From positions 1 through 54,700 of the forward strand of contig WFTB01000015.1 of assembly GCA_015485695.1 (NCBI GenBank): DNA of 54,700 nt, given 5' to 3'. Under the pieces are notes generated by a model that saw only the letters and a list, made by a program, of their open reading frames with translations, was not told the origin of the DNA and did no database searches. Below, piece after piece: positions 20,201-27,047 of the stretch. This stretch comes from Patescibacteria group bacterium (GTDB lineage Bacteria; Patescibacteriota; Patescibacteriia; WFTA01; S139-112). The stretch's first letter is position 1. Every line of letters begins with the position of its first letter. The position numbers and the translations under genes were made by a program.

Positions 20201-20579
20201 TTTCGGAAGCGCGGTAAACATATCCGAGATAAACGAGGCGGAACACATGAGAGGGATATGGAGTCAAATTGACAGCGCTAGAGGGGGTCTCGTCAAATTC
20301 AGCAAACAGATAACACCATACGCCGATCCGTCAGTGAGCAGTTATTGGCTGTATATGCACGACGACGCGCAATTTACCGATGCGACCGGAGATCGCATGG
20401 GAATGTACGGTGGTGAAGGATTCAGATTGAGGAGTTTTGAGAACGCCAATGAAAGACCGATACTGTATGAGACCTCATACAGACCGACAGCCGCAAGCAT
20501 AGGAGTATCGGGGAACCAATTCGGAAATCTCATGAGAAACCCGCTACAAATAAACGTAACTCAGCAAACGGGATTATAA
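14283..20579 (+). CDS. Giant secreted heparinase II/III-like + PKD + right-handed beta-helix + DUF11-like protein
   Basis: Signal/TM KKTWLLLTALSTIAVGAVMAYG; lyase-like HPRLFFTADSKQKI...; PKD (PPDAVISASPTAGSAPLVVDFTGTNSSDSDGTIVSYSWDFGDG); beta-helix (VIYVDNRATQAGDGSQASPYQSIAKGIEAI); DUF11 (DKTEVYVGDSITYTLTYRNNS). ATG at 14283 preferred over GTG at 14220. Confidence 0.7.
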   Translation: MLNPNRKKTWLLLTALSTIAVGAVMAYGPYDERASAQVSGSWQPPQGSPLSNKEHPRLFFTADSKQKIIDKIKTYYQTDFRDFVNTLDADYGTSFSGYETQNLGINAVRNYALLCQIEPSSVGVSGSYSRQEYCDESVRLAKQMASALPDYRDSIHCAQTWDGKNCGLFNVSLAVAYDWAYNDMSVADRQSLQGYIESSFDRCNEDCKGERPLIMNVATTAAFHGVFPFLALYGDGSSREAEMTDWYKKNFLDGMLAVSDSLYEGSAYHNEGDSYSLDVVLPIVMMSSASSPALNTNLFEKHAYLRYMPDYFYYTTIPQKTPYGSGGYAGERNNTHRYGVQWMPDETPYIVLNASAAELDDVDSAQAGFAKWLSDGPGPYALGGIENVKRYDRRLYDLFTKFIWGTRQVQVLDADSANKNLMQNLGGQIVMRSSHDSESATRAVFHAYDWFYASSHDDTEQGAIGIWKYGPLILDSVGNSKNSSNMRRWTTNKGPALNSLMGVFKPGETDKDGYNFMEFDITWPGASTINDPSQYYEGSQMDRGDKVMDRKVDLYDYVNYDYGKMYTDKASSARRQYVYLRGPENKEYVVVYDQVDSAYEKRALFHSGVDWQAIGGSWGTEGVFDRLIGTRTVKIDNSSLPSGKGALFLKVLTQNANIYKQGGQAYPLTDVEGRNISYGGSGDYEYECFSIGCWRIQVRTNESNLLTAMQIGASQTIGPNMVSTVAVDGGNSEGVMIGDRVVMFSRTSGQQMSSTGYTVSTSEPVTHIIANMTPDTEFEVVINGASQNIISSSAGVLTFRDDGTGNRSVSIGGGVSVPQDTEPPRVTVFAVNPEAPQETSNTVEISWTASDNKSLDRIEIWRADFNGTDCSDSDKSGCSWRKVQSVNAYGSKHSGSATDNPPVGTFWYGIHAIDSSGNIGYEPNPPGSLKVIKIESTDPGNGGNDGGGNGGNGDNGGGNTPSNNPPDAVISASPTAGSAPLVVDFTGTNSSDSDGTIVSYSWDFGDGSGSSIANPTYTYQSPGTFTARLTVTDNQGAIGQSSVIITVTEPASGNVIYVDNRATQAGDGSQASPYQSIAKGIEAIQPGQTMIIVGDASGIGRVYAEDIDLSKNGSATAMYTMKSQDGETVIVQHSNTITPGDYWVVRGIVFDHQNTSSDAIRISGSNTTFDGVTLKNGKRDGFEIDGSARDITIKNSNIYNFVWQPGSDAHCIVIDPGAGGINIDSNTIYDCGGDGVQIFANSGDEPSTYAKNVTISNNTIYTTRGTGSENALDIKGAVGLTIDGNTIYGFENKAIVIQKGPQNVSFTRNTVYDSLQGLEVRGEGGFNPINVDIINNVFYNITGEYALKFDNVENLKAQHNTLVSISGNPFRIELGGVVSGYIQNNLISSSGQNSVSGTQNAIVSHNGWFDGATSGSLGGTNEVAGDDAQFVDASAFDYRLKSNSLAKDSGRTLSHVATDFDGTSRPQGSGYDLGAYEVASSSGNPEVYIDMISDKTEVYVGDSITYTLTYRNNSDYPAVNLRIYNDIPPGTELIPGSITGGGIVNSGTIEWVLSRVEARQFGDLSFSVTVLEETPNNPNDPPPDTTDPDNPNDPNNPPPDTTDPDNPNNPNDPPPDTTDPDNPNDPNNPPPDNGIVGSCVAPGQRGGAVVVSGANIPSSLVGKPIDSVYGYSYKNNEWTAEPIQIDERRPAPSPTIATVYVTPSSLTDTVPENDWAGTDTEPGIDNGQYSDEIVFDYSSLGPRAPGGVPNPEGAKGTRYEVAVTDTLTDTTKYFYLFQTNNSLQRSTVDFVSYDYNVSDCNGYASTCEDTTAQSACYSTHFSLRWVQDEIRIKPEAGGDNTDIIDRVMGAAYATSPDAPFRASVGENEDHKMNAAIACGGWSVYDPIHYYLGHIDGPVRAIRQIKGACSFEDLIRIWKFSGAQVDETLSMQGHSFGVNSGGYGMRTNYSKDAVPLTYYSESFPDGIKFDGEPDFGSAVNISEINEAEHMRGIWSQIDSARGGLVKFSKQITPYADPSVSSYWLYMHDDAQFTDATGDRMGMYGGEGFRLRSFENANERPILYETSYRPTAASIGVSGNQFGNLMRNPLQINVTQQTGL
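19021..19190 (+). repeat. 96-bp-period direct repeat encoding a Pro/Asp/Asn linker
   Basis: gaccctccgcctgacaccacggaccccgacaaccctaatgacccgaacaatccgccaccgga at 19021 and 19117. Confidence 0.9.
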
Positions 20580-20606
20580 TATTTAGAGTAGTTTTATAAT
20601 CGATTT

Positions 20607-20640
20607 CAAAATCCCCCGGTCAACGGATTGGGGGATTTTG
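20607..20640. terminator. Bidirectional intrinsic-terminator-like hairpin between convergent genes
   Basis: CAAAATCCCCC-12 nt-GGGGGATTTTG. Confidence 0.7.
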
Positions 20641-20678
20641 GTTTTCACATTGTTGATGTTGGAATCGAGCTTGGAAGC

Positions 20679-21002
20679 TCATGATAATTTCCATTGATAA
20701 GTAATCATATCGACTTTGAAAAGTTTATTTTTATTGTCCGCAGTTACCGTGACACCTTCGCTCTCAAGGAGAAGCTTTTGCGATTCGGCGGAAACATCGG
20801 GATGCGCGATGGTCAAATGCCCGCTTGACGACACTACTCTATGCCAGGGTATGTCTGAGTCAGGTACGGCGCGCAACGCCCAACCAACCGATCTTGCTGA
20901 CATGGGATTTCCGAGCAATGTCGCTATTTGCCCGTATGACGCGACATTTCCTTTCGGGATTTTTTTGACCGTCGCATACACTTTTTGATAAAAATCGGAC
21001 AT
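20679..21002 (-). CDS. Alkyltransferase-like (ATL) DNA-repair protein, MGMT family
   Basis: PKGNVASYGQIATLLGNPMSARSVGWAL...IPWHRVVSSSGHL; Trp replaces catalytic Cys of PCHRV. Confidence 0.88.
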   Translation of the reverse strand: MSDFYQKVYATVKKIPKGNVASYGQIATLLGNPMSARSVGWALRAVPDSDIPWHRVVSSSGHLTIAHPDVSAESQKLLLESEGVTVTADNKNKLFKVDMITYQWKLS

Positions 21003-21055
21003 TTTGCGTTATCTTAACTATATGATACGCTGTCATGGTATCATTAAACAACACT

Positions 21056-22384
21056 ATGGGAAAACCTACGGTAAGCATTATAGGATTTGGGCGGTTCGGA
21101 CAGCTCTGGGCGCGCGTTTTGAAAAATCACGCGGATATTCGAGTATATGACCAAGGAAACAAACTCTCTATCGCAGAGAAATTTGGCATAAGGCTCGCGA
21201 ACCTTGAAGAAGCGTGCGCGTCAGAGCATGTGTTTTATGCCGTGCCAATTTCGCAACTCGAATCCGTGGTGGAAAAGACAAAAAGATATTTCGCGTCCGG
21301 ACAAACCGTACTCGATGTATGTTCGGTAAAAGCGCACAGTCGTCGTGTGTTCGAAAAACACCTTTTAAACAGTGGGGCAAACCTAATCCTAACGCACCCG
21401 ATGTTCGGTCCGGACAGCGCGAGAAGCGGTTTAAACGGGCTTCCGATTATGATGTGTAATTTGCAATCAAGTGAAGATGCTTATGAGTTCTGGAAACGAT
21501 TATTTGCAAGCTTGGAGCTTGATGTTCAAGAAATGACACCGGAAGAACATGATTATCAGGCCGCGTTTTCGCAAGGAGTGACACACACAATCGGACGAGT
21601 GCTCGATGAAATGAAACTCAAACACACTTCAATCGACTCAAAAGGATTTAAAGCTCTAATGGAAGTCGCGGAGCAGACATGTCACGATTCGTGGGAATTG
21701 TTTCGTGATTTGCAGGTGTTTAATCCGTATACCAAAGAAATGCGAATGAAGTTGGAACAAGCGTTCGCAACCGTCAACAAAGCTCTGATTCCGGCATGCG
21801 AAGACCAAACGATAATTATAGGCATTCAAGGGGGCAAGGGAAGTTTTAACGAAGAGGCGTGCAAAGAACATTGCGCGCGAATAGGTCTGAAGGATTATCG
21901 TATAGAATACCTATACACTTCGGAGCGAGTGCTTACCGCCCTTGAGAACGGGGATATCGATCGAGGTCAGTGCGCGACCCAAAATTCCATAGGAGGAGTG
22001 GTAAGAGAGACGATTCACGCATTAAGCGAGCATAGAAGTTCGATTGTGGATGAGTTTGAGTTTATCGTGAATCACGCTCTTCTCGCAAGACCCGGCGTTA
22101 CGCTGGATCGAGTATCAACAATCATGTCTCACCCTCAAGCATTGGCTCAGTGTCAATCGACTCTTCCGGCGATGTTCCCGGACAAGAAACTCGTTCCGGG
22201 AACGGGCGATTTTGTTGACCAGGCAAACGCCGCGAAGAGTCTAAGTTGCGGGGACTTGCCTGATTCGACCGCGGTTCTAGCGTCTCGAGTTTGCGCAAAT
22301 TTGTACAATCTTGATATTTTGGCCGATAATTTGCAGGATAGACGGGATAATTACACGTCATTTATATGGTTGGAGAGAGTATGA
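21056..22384 (+). CDS. TyrA (prephenate dehydrogenase)-prephenate dehydratase fusion
   Basis: Rossmann VSIIGFGRFGQLWARVL; THPMFGPDSA; C-terminal IGIQGGKGSFNEEA and NYTSFIWLER dehydratase-like motifs. Confidence 0.75.
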   Translation: MGKPTVSIIGFGRFGQLWARVLKNHADIRVYDQGNKLSIAEKFGIRLANLEEACASEHVFYAVPISQLESVVEKTKRYFASGQTVLDVCSVKAHSRRVFEKHLLNSGANLILTHPMFGPDSARSGLNGLPIMMCNLQSSEDAYEFWKRLFASLELDVQEMTPEEHDYQAAFSQGVTHTIGRVLDEMKLKHTSIDSKGFKALMEVAEQTCHDSWELFRDLQVFNPYTKEMRMKLEQAFATVNKALIPACEDQTIIIGIQGGKGSFNEEACKEHCARIGLKDYRIEYLYTSERVLTALENGDIDRGQCATQNSIGGVVRETIHALSEHRSSIVDEFEFIVNHALLARPGVTLDRVSTIMSHPQALAQCQSTLPAMFPDKKLVPGTGDFVDQANAAKSLSCGDLPDSTAVLASRVCANLYNLDILADNLQDRRDNYTSFIWLERV

Positions 22385-22576
22385 GTGTCACGCGTTTGGC
22401 ATATCCTTTCCAATGGTTGTTTCTCGCGCGCATTAATCGATTTTTGGGTTGGTTTATCGAGTCGTCAAAATCAATTTGTATTGCATTCAGGCGAATACGC
22501 TCTATAATACATTTGGAGACCGTATAAAACACATGTTGTTTACCTTGCAAAGACTTTTTGGGCAGTCTATTTGATT

Positions 22577-23692
22577 ATGAATTTGATTATAAAAATTCGA
22601 AATATTATTCTCGGCGGTTTGTATCGACAGATACTTAAAAGAGCGCTGTTCATGATCAATCCGGAAAAAGTTCATGACAGATTTATAAAAGTCGGCAGTT
22701 ACATTGGAGCGTCCAAATCATTTCGTTTGGCAACTAAAGCTCTTTATGGATATTCGCACCCAAGCCTTTCTCAGACAATACTCGGCATCACGTTTGAAAA
22801 CCCGATAGGGTTGTCTGCTGGCTTTGATAAGAATGCGGTTTTGACAGATATTATTCCGTCCGTAGGTTTCGGTTTCGAAGAAATAGGTTCAATTACGGCG
22901 CGTCCCTACGAAGGCAATCCCGGAATACGTCTTTGGAGATTACCCAAAAGCAAATCGCTTGCGGTGTATTATGGATTGATGAACGATGGAGCCGATGCAA
23001 TCTCCGCAAAATTAAAAGACAAAAGATTCAACATACCGACAGGAATAAGCGTAGCCAAGACAAATTGCAAAGAAAATTGTGATGTGGATGAAGGAGTGAG
23101 GGATTATGTATACACTTATCGTTCTTTTTCCGGAATAGGGCATTATGACACCATAAACATTTCGTGCCCGAACGTATTTGGCGGTCAACCGTTCCATGAC
23201 TCGGACAGCCTCAAGAAGTTATTGGAAGGGTTGTCATCGGTTCCGAAAACAAAACCGATGTTTATCAAAATTTCACCGGATTTGTCCGCTGACGAGGTTG
23301 ATGGGATTATAAAAACATCAAAAATGTTTGACGTTGATGGATTTATAATAAGTAATTTAACAAAGCCGAGAAATAACCCGAATATAAAAGACGTCAATGT
23401 GCCCGATGTCGGAGGGTTAAGCGGAAAAGTCGTGGAACATCTTGCAAATAATCTTATAAAATACGTGCATTCTCGCGTTAAAGGCGAATTTATAATAATC
23501 GGTTGCGGAGGGGTGTTCAGCGCGGAAGATGCGTACAAAAAAATACGACTCGGGGCGTCGCTTGTCCAGCTCATTACCGGCATGATCTATCAAGGTCCGC
23601 AAGTTGTTTCCGAGATTAACCAAGGGCTTGTAAGGCTTCTTGAGAGAGACGGGTTTAAAAATATATCAGAAGCGGTTGGGGTTGATGTTTAG
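22577..23692 (+). CDS. pyrD: Dihydroorotate dehydrogenase, class-2-like architecture
   Basis: N-terminal extension, GLSAGFDKNA, EIGSITARPYEGNPGIRLWRL, NISCPNVFGG, GGLSGKVVEH. Confidence 0.85.
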   Translation: MNLIIKIRNIILGGLYRQILKRALFMINPEKVHDRFIKVGSYIGASKSFRLATKALYGYSHPSLSQTILGITFENPIGLSAGFDKNAVLTDIIPSVGFGFEEIGSITARPYEGNPGIRLWRLPKSKSLAVYYGLMNDGADAISAKLKDKRFNIPTGISVAKTNCKENCDVDEGVRDYVYTYRSFSGIGHYDTINISCPNVFGGQPFHDSDSLKKLLEGLSSVPKTKPMFIKISPDLSADEVDGIIKTSKMFDVDGFIISNLTKPRNNPNIKDVNVPDVGGLSGKVVEHLANNLIKYVHSRVKGEFIIIGCGGVFSAEDAYKKIRLGASLVQLITGMIYQGPQVVSEINQGLVRLLERDGFKNISEAVGVDV

Positions 23693-23783
23693 AGCGTTGT
23701 CGCGCTCTTATGATTTTTTATTGAGCTTGGTTTTCAGTATTTAGTTCGTAGATGCGCTTGATAAATATGTCCTTTGAGACTTT

Positions 23784-24581
23784 TTATTTTGCTTCGGTGT
23801 TTTGTTCTTCTTGCTTTGCGCTTTCCACCAAATCTTTCAGCACTTCGCGAAATATTGCTTCGGGCAGAAGCCCTGAAACCTTTTCTCCGTTTATGAAAAA
23901 AGTTGGAGTGCCCGCCGCTCCCGCCTTGACCGCCGTTTCAAAATCATCCATAACTTCCTTTGCGTATTTTCCGGTATCAAGACAAAGGTTGAATTGCCTT
24001 GTATTAAGTCCGACCTCCGCGGCGTATCTTTTAAGGTCGGGAGTAAACAGAGCTCTCTGGTTTATGAAAAGTTTATCGTGATATTCCCAGAATTTACCTT
24101 GTTCGTTCGCGCATTCCCCGGCCTCCGCGGCTTTTATCGCGTATGGGTGAATGTCATACAGAGGAAAATCGCGCCATATAAACAGCACGTCGTCTTTGAA
24201 TTCTTGCGCGAGTTTTCTGACAGTAACAAACGCTTGACGCGTAAATGGGCACTCAAAATCACCAAACTCAACAACAACCACTTTTGCGTCGGGGTTGCCA
24301 AACCATGGATCGCTTTTTGTTTCAAGTTCTTCTCTTGAAAGTGGTGTAGAGGTGTCTATAGCTCCTGAAAATTGAGTGAATCCACCAGCATCGTCTGCAA
24401 AAGAATCTATATTGCCGGTTCTGTAATCCTCCGTGATTTGATATACTTTGAATACAAACACGATTGCGAATATGACGATAATCGCGACAACAATTCGAGA
24501 GAACACCAAAAGAACCCGCTTATACCACGGCTCGATATAATTTGGTTCGGTGAATGTCGGGTATCTGTCCATATTCACCAT
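23784..24581 (-). CDS. Membrane-anchored DsbA-family thioredoxin-fold protein
   Basis: N-terminal TM, VVVEFGDFECPFTRQAF, FIWRDFPLYDIHPYAIKAAEAGECANEQGKFWEYHDKLF. Confidence 0.85.
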   Translation of the reverse strand: MVNMDRYPTFTEPNYIEPWYKRVLLVFSRIVVAIIVIFAIVFVFKVYQITEDYRTGNIDSFADDAGGFTQFSGAIDTSTPLSREELETKSDPWFGNPDAKVVVVEFGDFECPFTRQAFVTVRKLAQEFKDDVLFIWRDFPLYDIHPYAIKAAEAGECANEQGKFWEYHDKLFINQRALFTPDLKRYAAEVGLNTRQFNLCLDTGKYAKEVMDDFETAVKAGAAGTPTFFINGEKVSGLLPEAIFREVLKDLVESAKQEEQNTEAK

Positions 24582-24603
24582 TATAACAGAATTAAGCGAC
24601 CTC

Positions 24604-24631
24604 TTGAAATGTTCTTTGTATATGATATACT
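24604..24631 (+). promoter_or_regulatory. Putative promoter of tRNA-Arg
   Basis: TTGAAA-16-TATACT, about 40 bp upstream of the tRNA. Confidence 0.5.
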
Positions 24632-24671
24632 CCAGCCGTTGTTATGGTTTTCAGTATTTTGAGATTCATAA

Positions 24672-24745
24672 GCGCCCGTAGCTCAATTGGATAGAGCGTC
24701 TGGCTTCGGACCAGAAGGTTAGGGGTTCGAGTCCCTTCGGGCGTA
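24672..24745 (+). tRNA. tRNA-Arg(TCG)
   Basis: GCGCCCG acceptor, TCTGG CTTCGGA CCAGA anticodon arm, GGGGTTCGAGTCCC T-arm. Confidence 0.95.
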
Positions 24746-24951
24746 CAAGGCACAGCCTTGCTCTTATTGGACTCGAACGGGCGAGGAGTCTTGTTGGGGA
24801 CAAGACACCGCAAGCCCAGGTCCGGAACGGCGAGTCCCTTCGGGCGTACAAGGCACAGCCTTGCTCTTATTGGACTCGAACGGGCGAGGAGTCTTGTTGG
24901 GGACAAGACACCGCAAGCCCAGGTCCGGAACGGCGAGTCCCTTCGGGTTGT
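24729..24951 (+). repeat. tRNA-Arg tail element, two 103-bp tandem copies plus partial third
   Basis: gagtcccttcgggcgtacaaggcacagccttg... begins at 24729 and 24832, partial at 24935; each carries the 3' end of the tRNA gene. Confidence 0.93.
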
Positions 24952-25011
24952 TTTTGTTCGGTATTAGGGATTTGTCGGTTCACAAAACTGTTGTCAATTT
25001 AGATCTATCAT

Positions 25012-25084
25012 GCCCCTATAGCTCAGTTGGTAGAGCAGGAGACTCTTAATCTCTGTGTCCATGGTTCGAGTCCATGTGGGGGCA
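25012..25084 (+). tRNA. tRNA-Lys(CTT)
   Basis: GCCCCTA acceptor; GGAGA CTCTTAA TCTCT anticodon arm. Confidence 0.93.
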
Positions 25085-25220
25085 CAAACTTGCGCACGAT
25101 TGTTATGTGCGGTTTTGGAGTGAACGGTTTTCGGTATTTATATTATCTGATTGACGCATAACCATACTGCCTGGACTATTAGTTTGCGATTAAGTTTGTC
25201 GCGACATTTGTAGAATTTAT

Positions 25221-25478
25221 ATGCGCGTATTAATAGGTTTAATTGTGGCCGGAATAGGTTTTTTAATGGTTTGGAAGACGGACTGGATTGTTCGCAATTT
25301 CGGTTATATGGCATGGGCGGAGCGTTCCATGGGCATATTTGGAGGTACGAGAACAGTCATAAAGGTTATCGCGGTTATCGGAATTTTTTTTGGATTTCTC
25401 TATATGACAAACCAGTTGGACGGGTTTTTGGATTTTGTTTTCGGGTGGATATTGCCTGAAGCGTTGAAAAATAATTAA
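25221..25478 (+). CDS. Small membrane protein, conserved hypothetical
   Basis: 85 aa, two TM segments, coding-like composition. Confidence 0.6.
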   Translation: MRVLIGLIVAGIGFLMVWKTDWIVRNFGYMAWAERSMGIFGGTRTVIKVIAVIGIFFGFLYMTNQLDGFLDFVFGWILPEALKNN

Positions 25479-25554
25479 TTCCGTGCTAGAGTTGATTTCG
25501 TACCGTTTGAGCGGTACGAAAGAGTTTAACCAAAATAATCGGCAATCTCTATAA

Positions 25555-25628
25555 GGGCCTGTAGCTCAGCTGGCTAGAGCACCTGCTTTGCAAGCAGGGG
25601 GTCAAGGGTTCGAATCCCTTCAGGTCCA
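25555..25628 (+). tRNA. tRNA-Ala(TGC)
   Basis: CCTGC TTTGCAA GCAGG anticodon arm, GGGCCTG acceptor. Confidence 0.95.
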
Positions 25629-25775
25629 CAAACGCAATATGTTCTCAGTCTTGCGCGCAATCTGATTATGTGTAAACCGTGTATTGCGCGTTATGTTACA
25701 TAATCGGTTGCGAGCGCGCGTAACAATCGGAGTTAGTGGTTTTGAGGATTGTATTTTGCGATGTGTTCCTGATTA

Positions 25776-25847
25776 GCCTGGGTAGCTCAGTGGTAGAGCA
25801 CTGGCCTGAAAAGCCAGGTGTCGACAGTTCGATCCTGTCCCCAGGCA
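25776..25847 (+). tRNA. tRNA-Phe(GAA)
   Basis: CTGGC CTGAAAA GCCAG anticodon arm, GCCTGGG acceptor. Confidence 0.95.
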
Positions 25848-25864
25848 CAGTCAGAATGGTATAG

Positions 25865-25890
25865 AAAACTCCGCATCCACGGAGTTTTTT
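25865..25890 (+). terminator. Intrinsic terminator downstream of tRNA-Phe
   Basis: aaaACTCCGcatccaCGGAGTtttttg. Confidence 0.8.
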
Positions 25891-26016
25891 GTTTGCTATT
25901 ACTTTGGTATTTCTATATTATTATCGTATCGTAAACAGGTTGAAATCTCATTTTTAATCCGCGATAATTCCCAGATTCCTATTTTCGCGTAAAAACGAGT
26001 CAATAATAAGCGATTT

Positions 26017-26991
26017 TTGTTAGCGATAAATTTCCGGCGATTTTTGGAATATATGTTTTTTGTTCGACGGTTAAAGCACGAGTTGTTTAATATAAGGAAA
26101 GCTTTTTTGGATTTCGGAATAGGGTGGGAGTATTTATATTATAAGAACATAATATCTCGAAGAGTTGATTATTTTAAAGAGCCGATAGAGCGTCCGGTAA
26201 CTTGTGGCGATTTTTCCATGCATGTTTTGTTCGGGCATCGGTATGTTCACATGGCTTTATGGTCGCTTTTCAGTTTTTATTCGACTTCATCATGCATAGG
26301 TCTTCTTTATATACACAGCGATGGAACTCTTACGGACGCTGATTTGAGTTTGTTGAAACGTTTTTTCCCGAATGCGAAATTCATTAATCCGAAAACGGTA
26401 ATCGAAGACAACAAGAAAAAATTCGAAGAACACCCGATTATAAAAAAATTTCGCGAGAAACACGAGGACAGTTTCTTCGTAACGCAGTTAATCGACCCAT
26501 ACATGGTTTCGCAATCTCGGAATGTTCTTTTTTTTGATGTCGATATTTTGTGGTTTGCGGATTCGCGCGTCATTCGAGAAGCGGTTGAACATGGATGCCC
26601 CAACTCCTATCTTATGGATGCGGGTCGCGTATATGATTCGTGTCGATTGGAAAATACCGTAACATTTAAAGATGGCTCCGTGCTCAATCCGCTATATTCG
26701 AGATTCAACAGCGGTATTGTGCTTTTTAACAAGAAAAATTTCAACTTGGAGCGATTGTCGGATTTTGTTGACCGTATTGATATGATGAGACCGGAGAGCA
26801 GGCATTGGGTAGAACAGTCCGGATACGCCTACAGCCTTGAGAATCTGAAAACGTTCCCGATATCAAAATATATAATAAAAGGAGAAGTTAAAGATGGTAC
26901 GGTCGTAAAACACTACACCGGTCCCAGAAGAGTTGAGTTTTTCGCGAAGGGAATTCCAATTTTAATGAATTTGACATCAGATATCACATAG
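26017..26991 (+). CDS. Putative GT-A-fold glycosyltransferase
   Basis: NVLFFDVDILWF DxD-like motif; N-terminal start uncertain. Confidence 0.5.
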   Translation: MLAINFRRFLEYMFFVRRLKHELFNIRKAFLDFGIGWEYLYYKNIISRRVDYFKEPIERPVTCGDFSMHVLFGHRYVHMALWSLFSFYSTSSCIGLLYIHSDGTLTDADLSLLKRFFPNAKFINPKTVIEDNKKKFEEHPIIKKFREKHEDSFFVTQLIDPYMVSQSRNVLFFDVDILWFADSRVIREAVEHGCPNSYLMDAGRVYDSCRLENTVTFKDGSVLNPLYSRFNSGIVLFNKKNFNLERLSDFVDRIDMMRPESRHWVEQSGYAYSLENLKTFPISKYIIKGEVKDGTVVKHYTGPRRVEFFAKGIPILMNLTSDIT

Positions 26992-27047
26992 AGTCGGTTG
27001 CTTTTGTTGATTTTGAATTGTTTTAAATTTTACAGATAATTTATCGC

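Noticed and set aside
24592-24967. Overlapping ORFs with repetitive products (e.g. SPTRLLARSSPIRARLC..., LLLDSNGRGVLLGTRHRKPRSGTASPFG...) on both strands
   Set aside because: They are translations of tRNA-Arg and its tandem tail repeats; the sequence is explained by RNA/repeat structure, not coding
25141-25220. Search for a riboswitch or T-box in the tRNA-rich intergenic regions
   Set aside because: No recognisable conserved core by eye; would need Infernal to exclude
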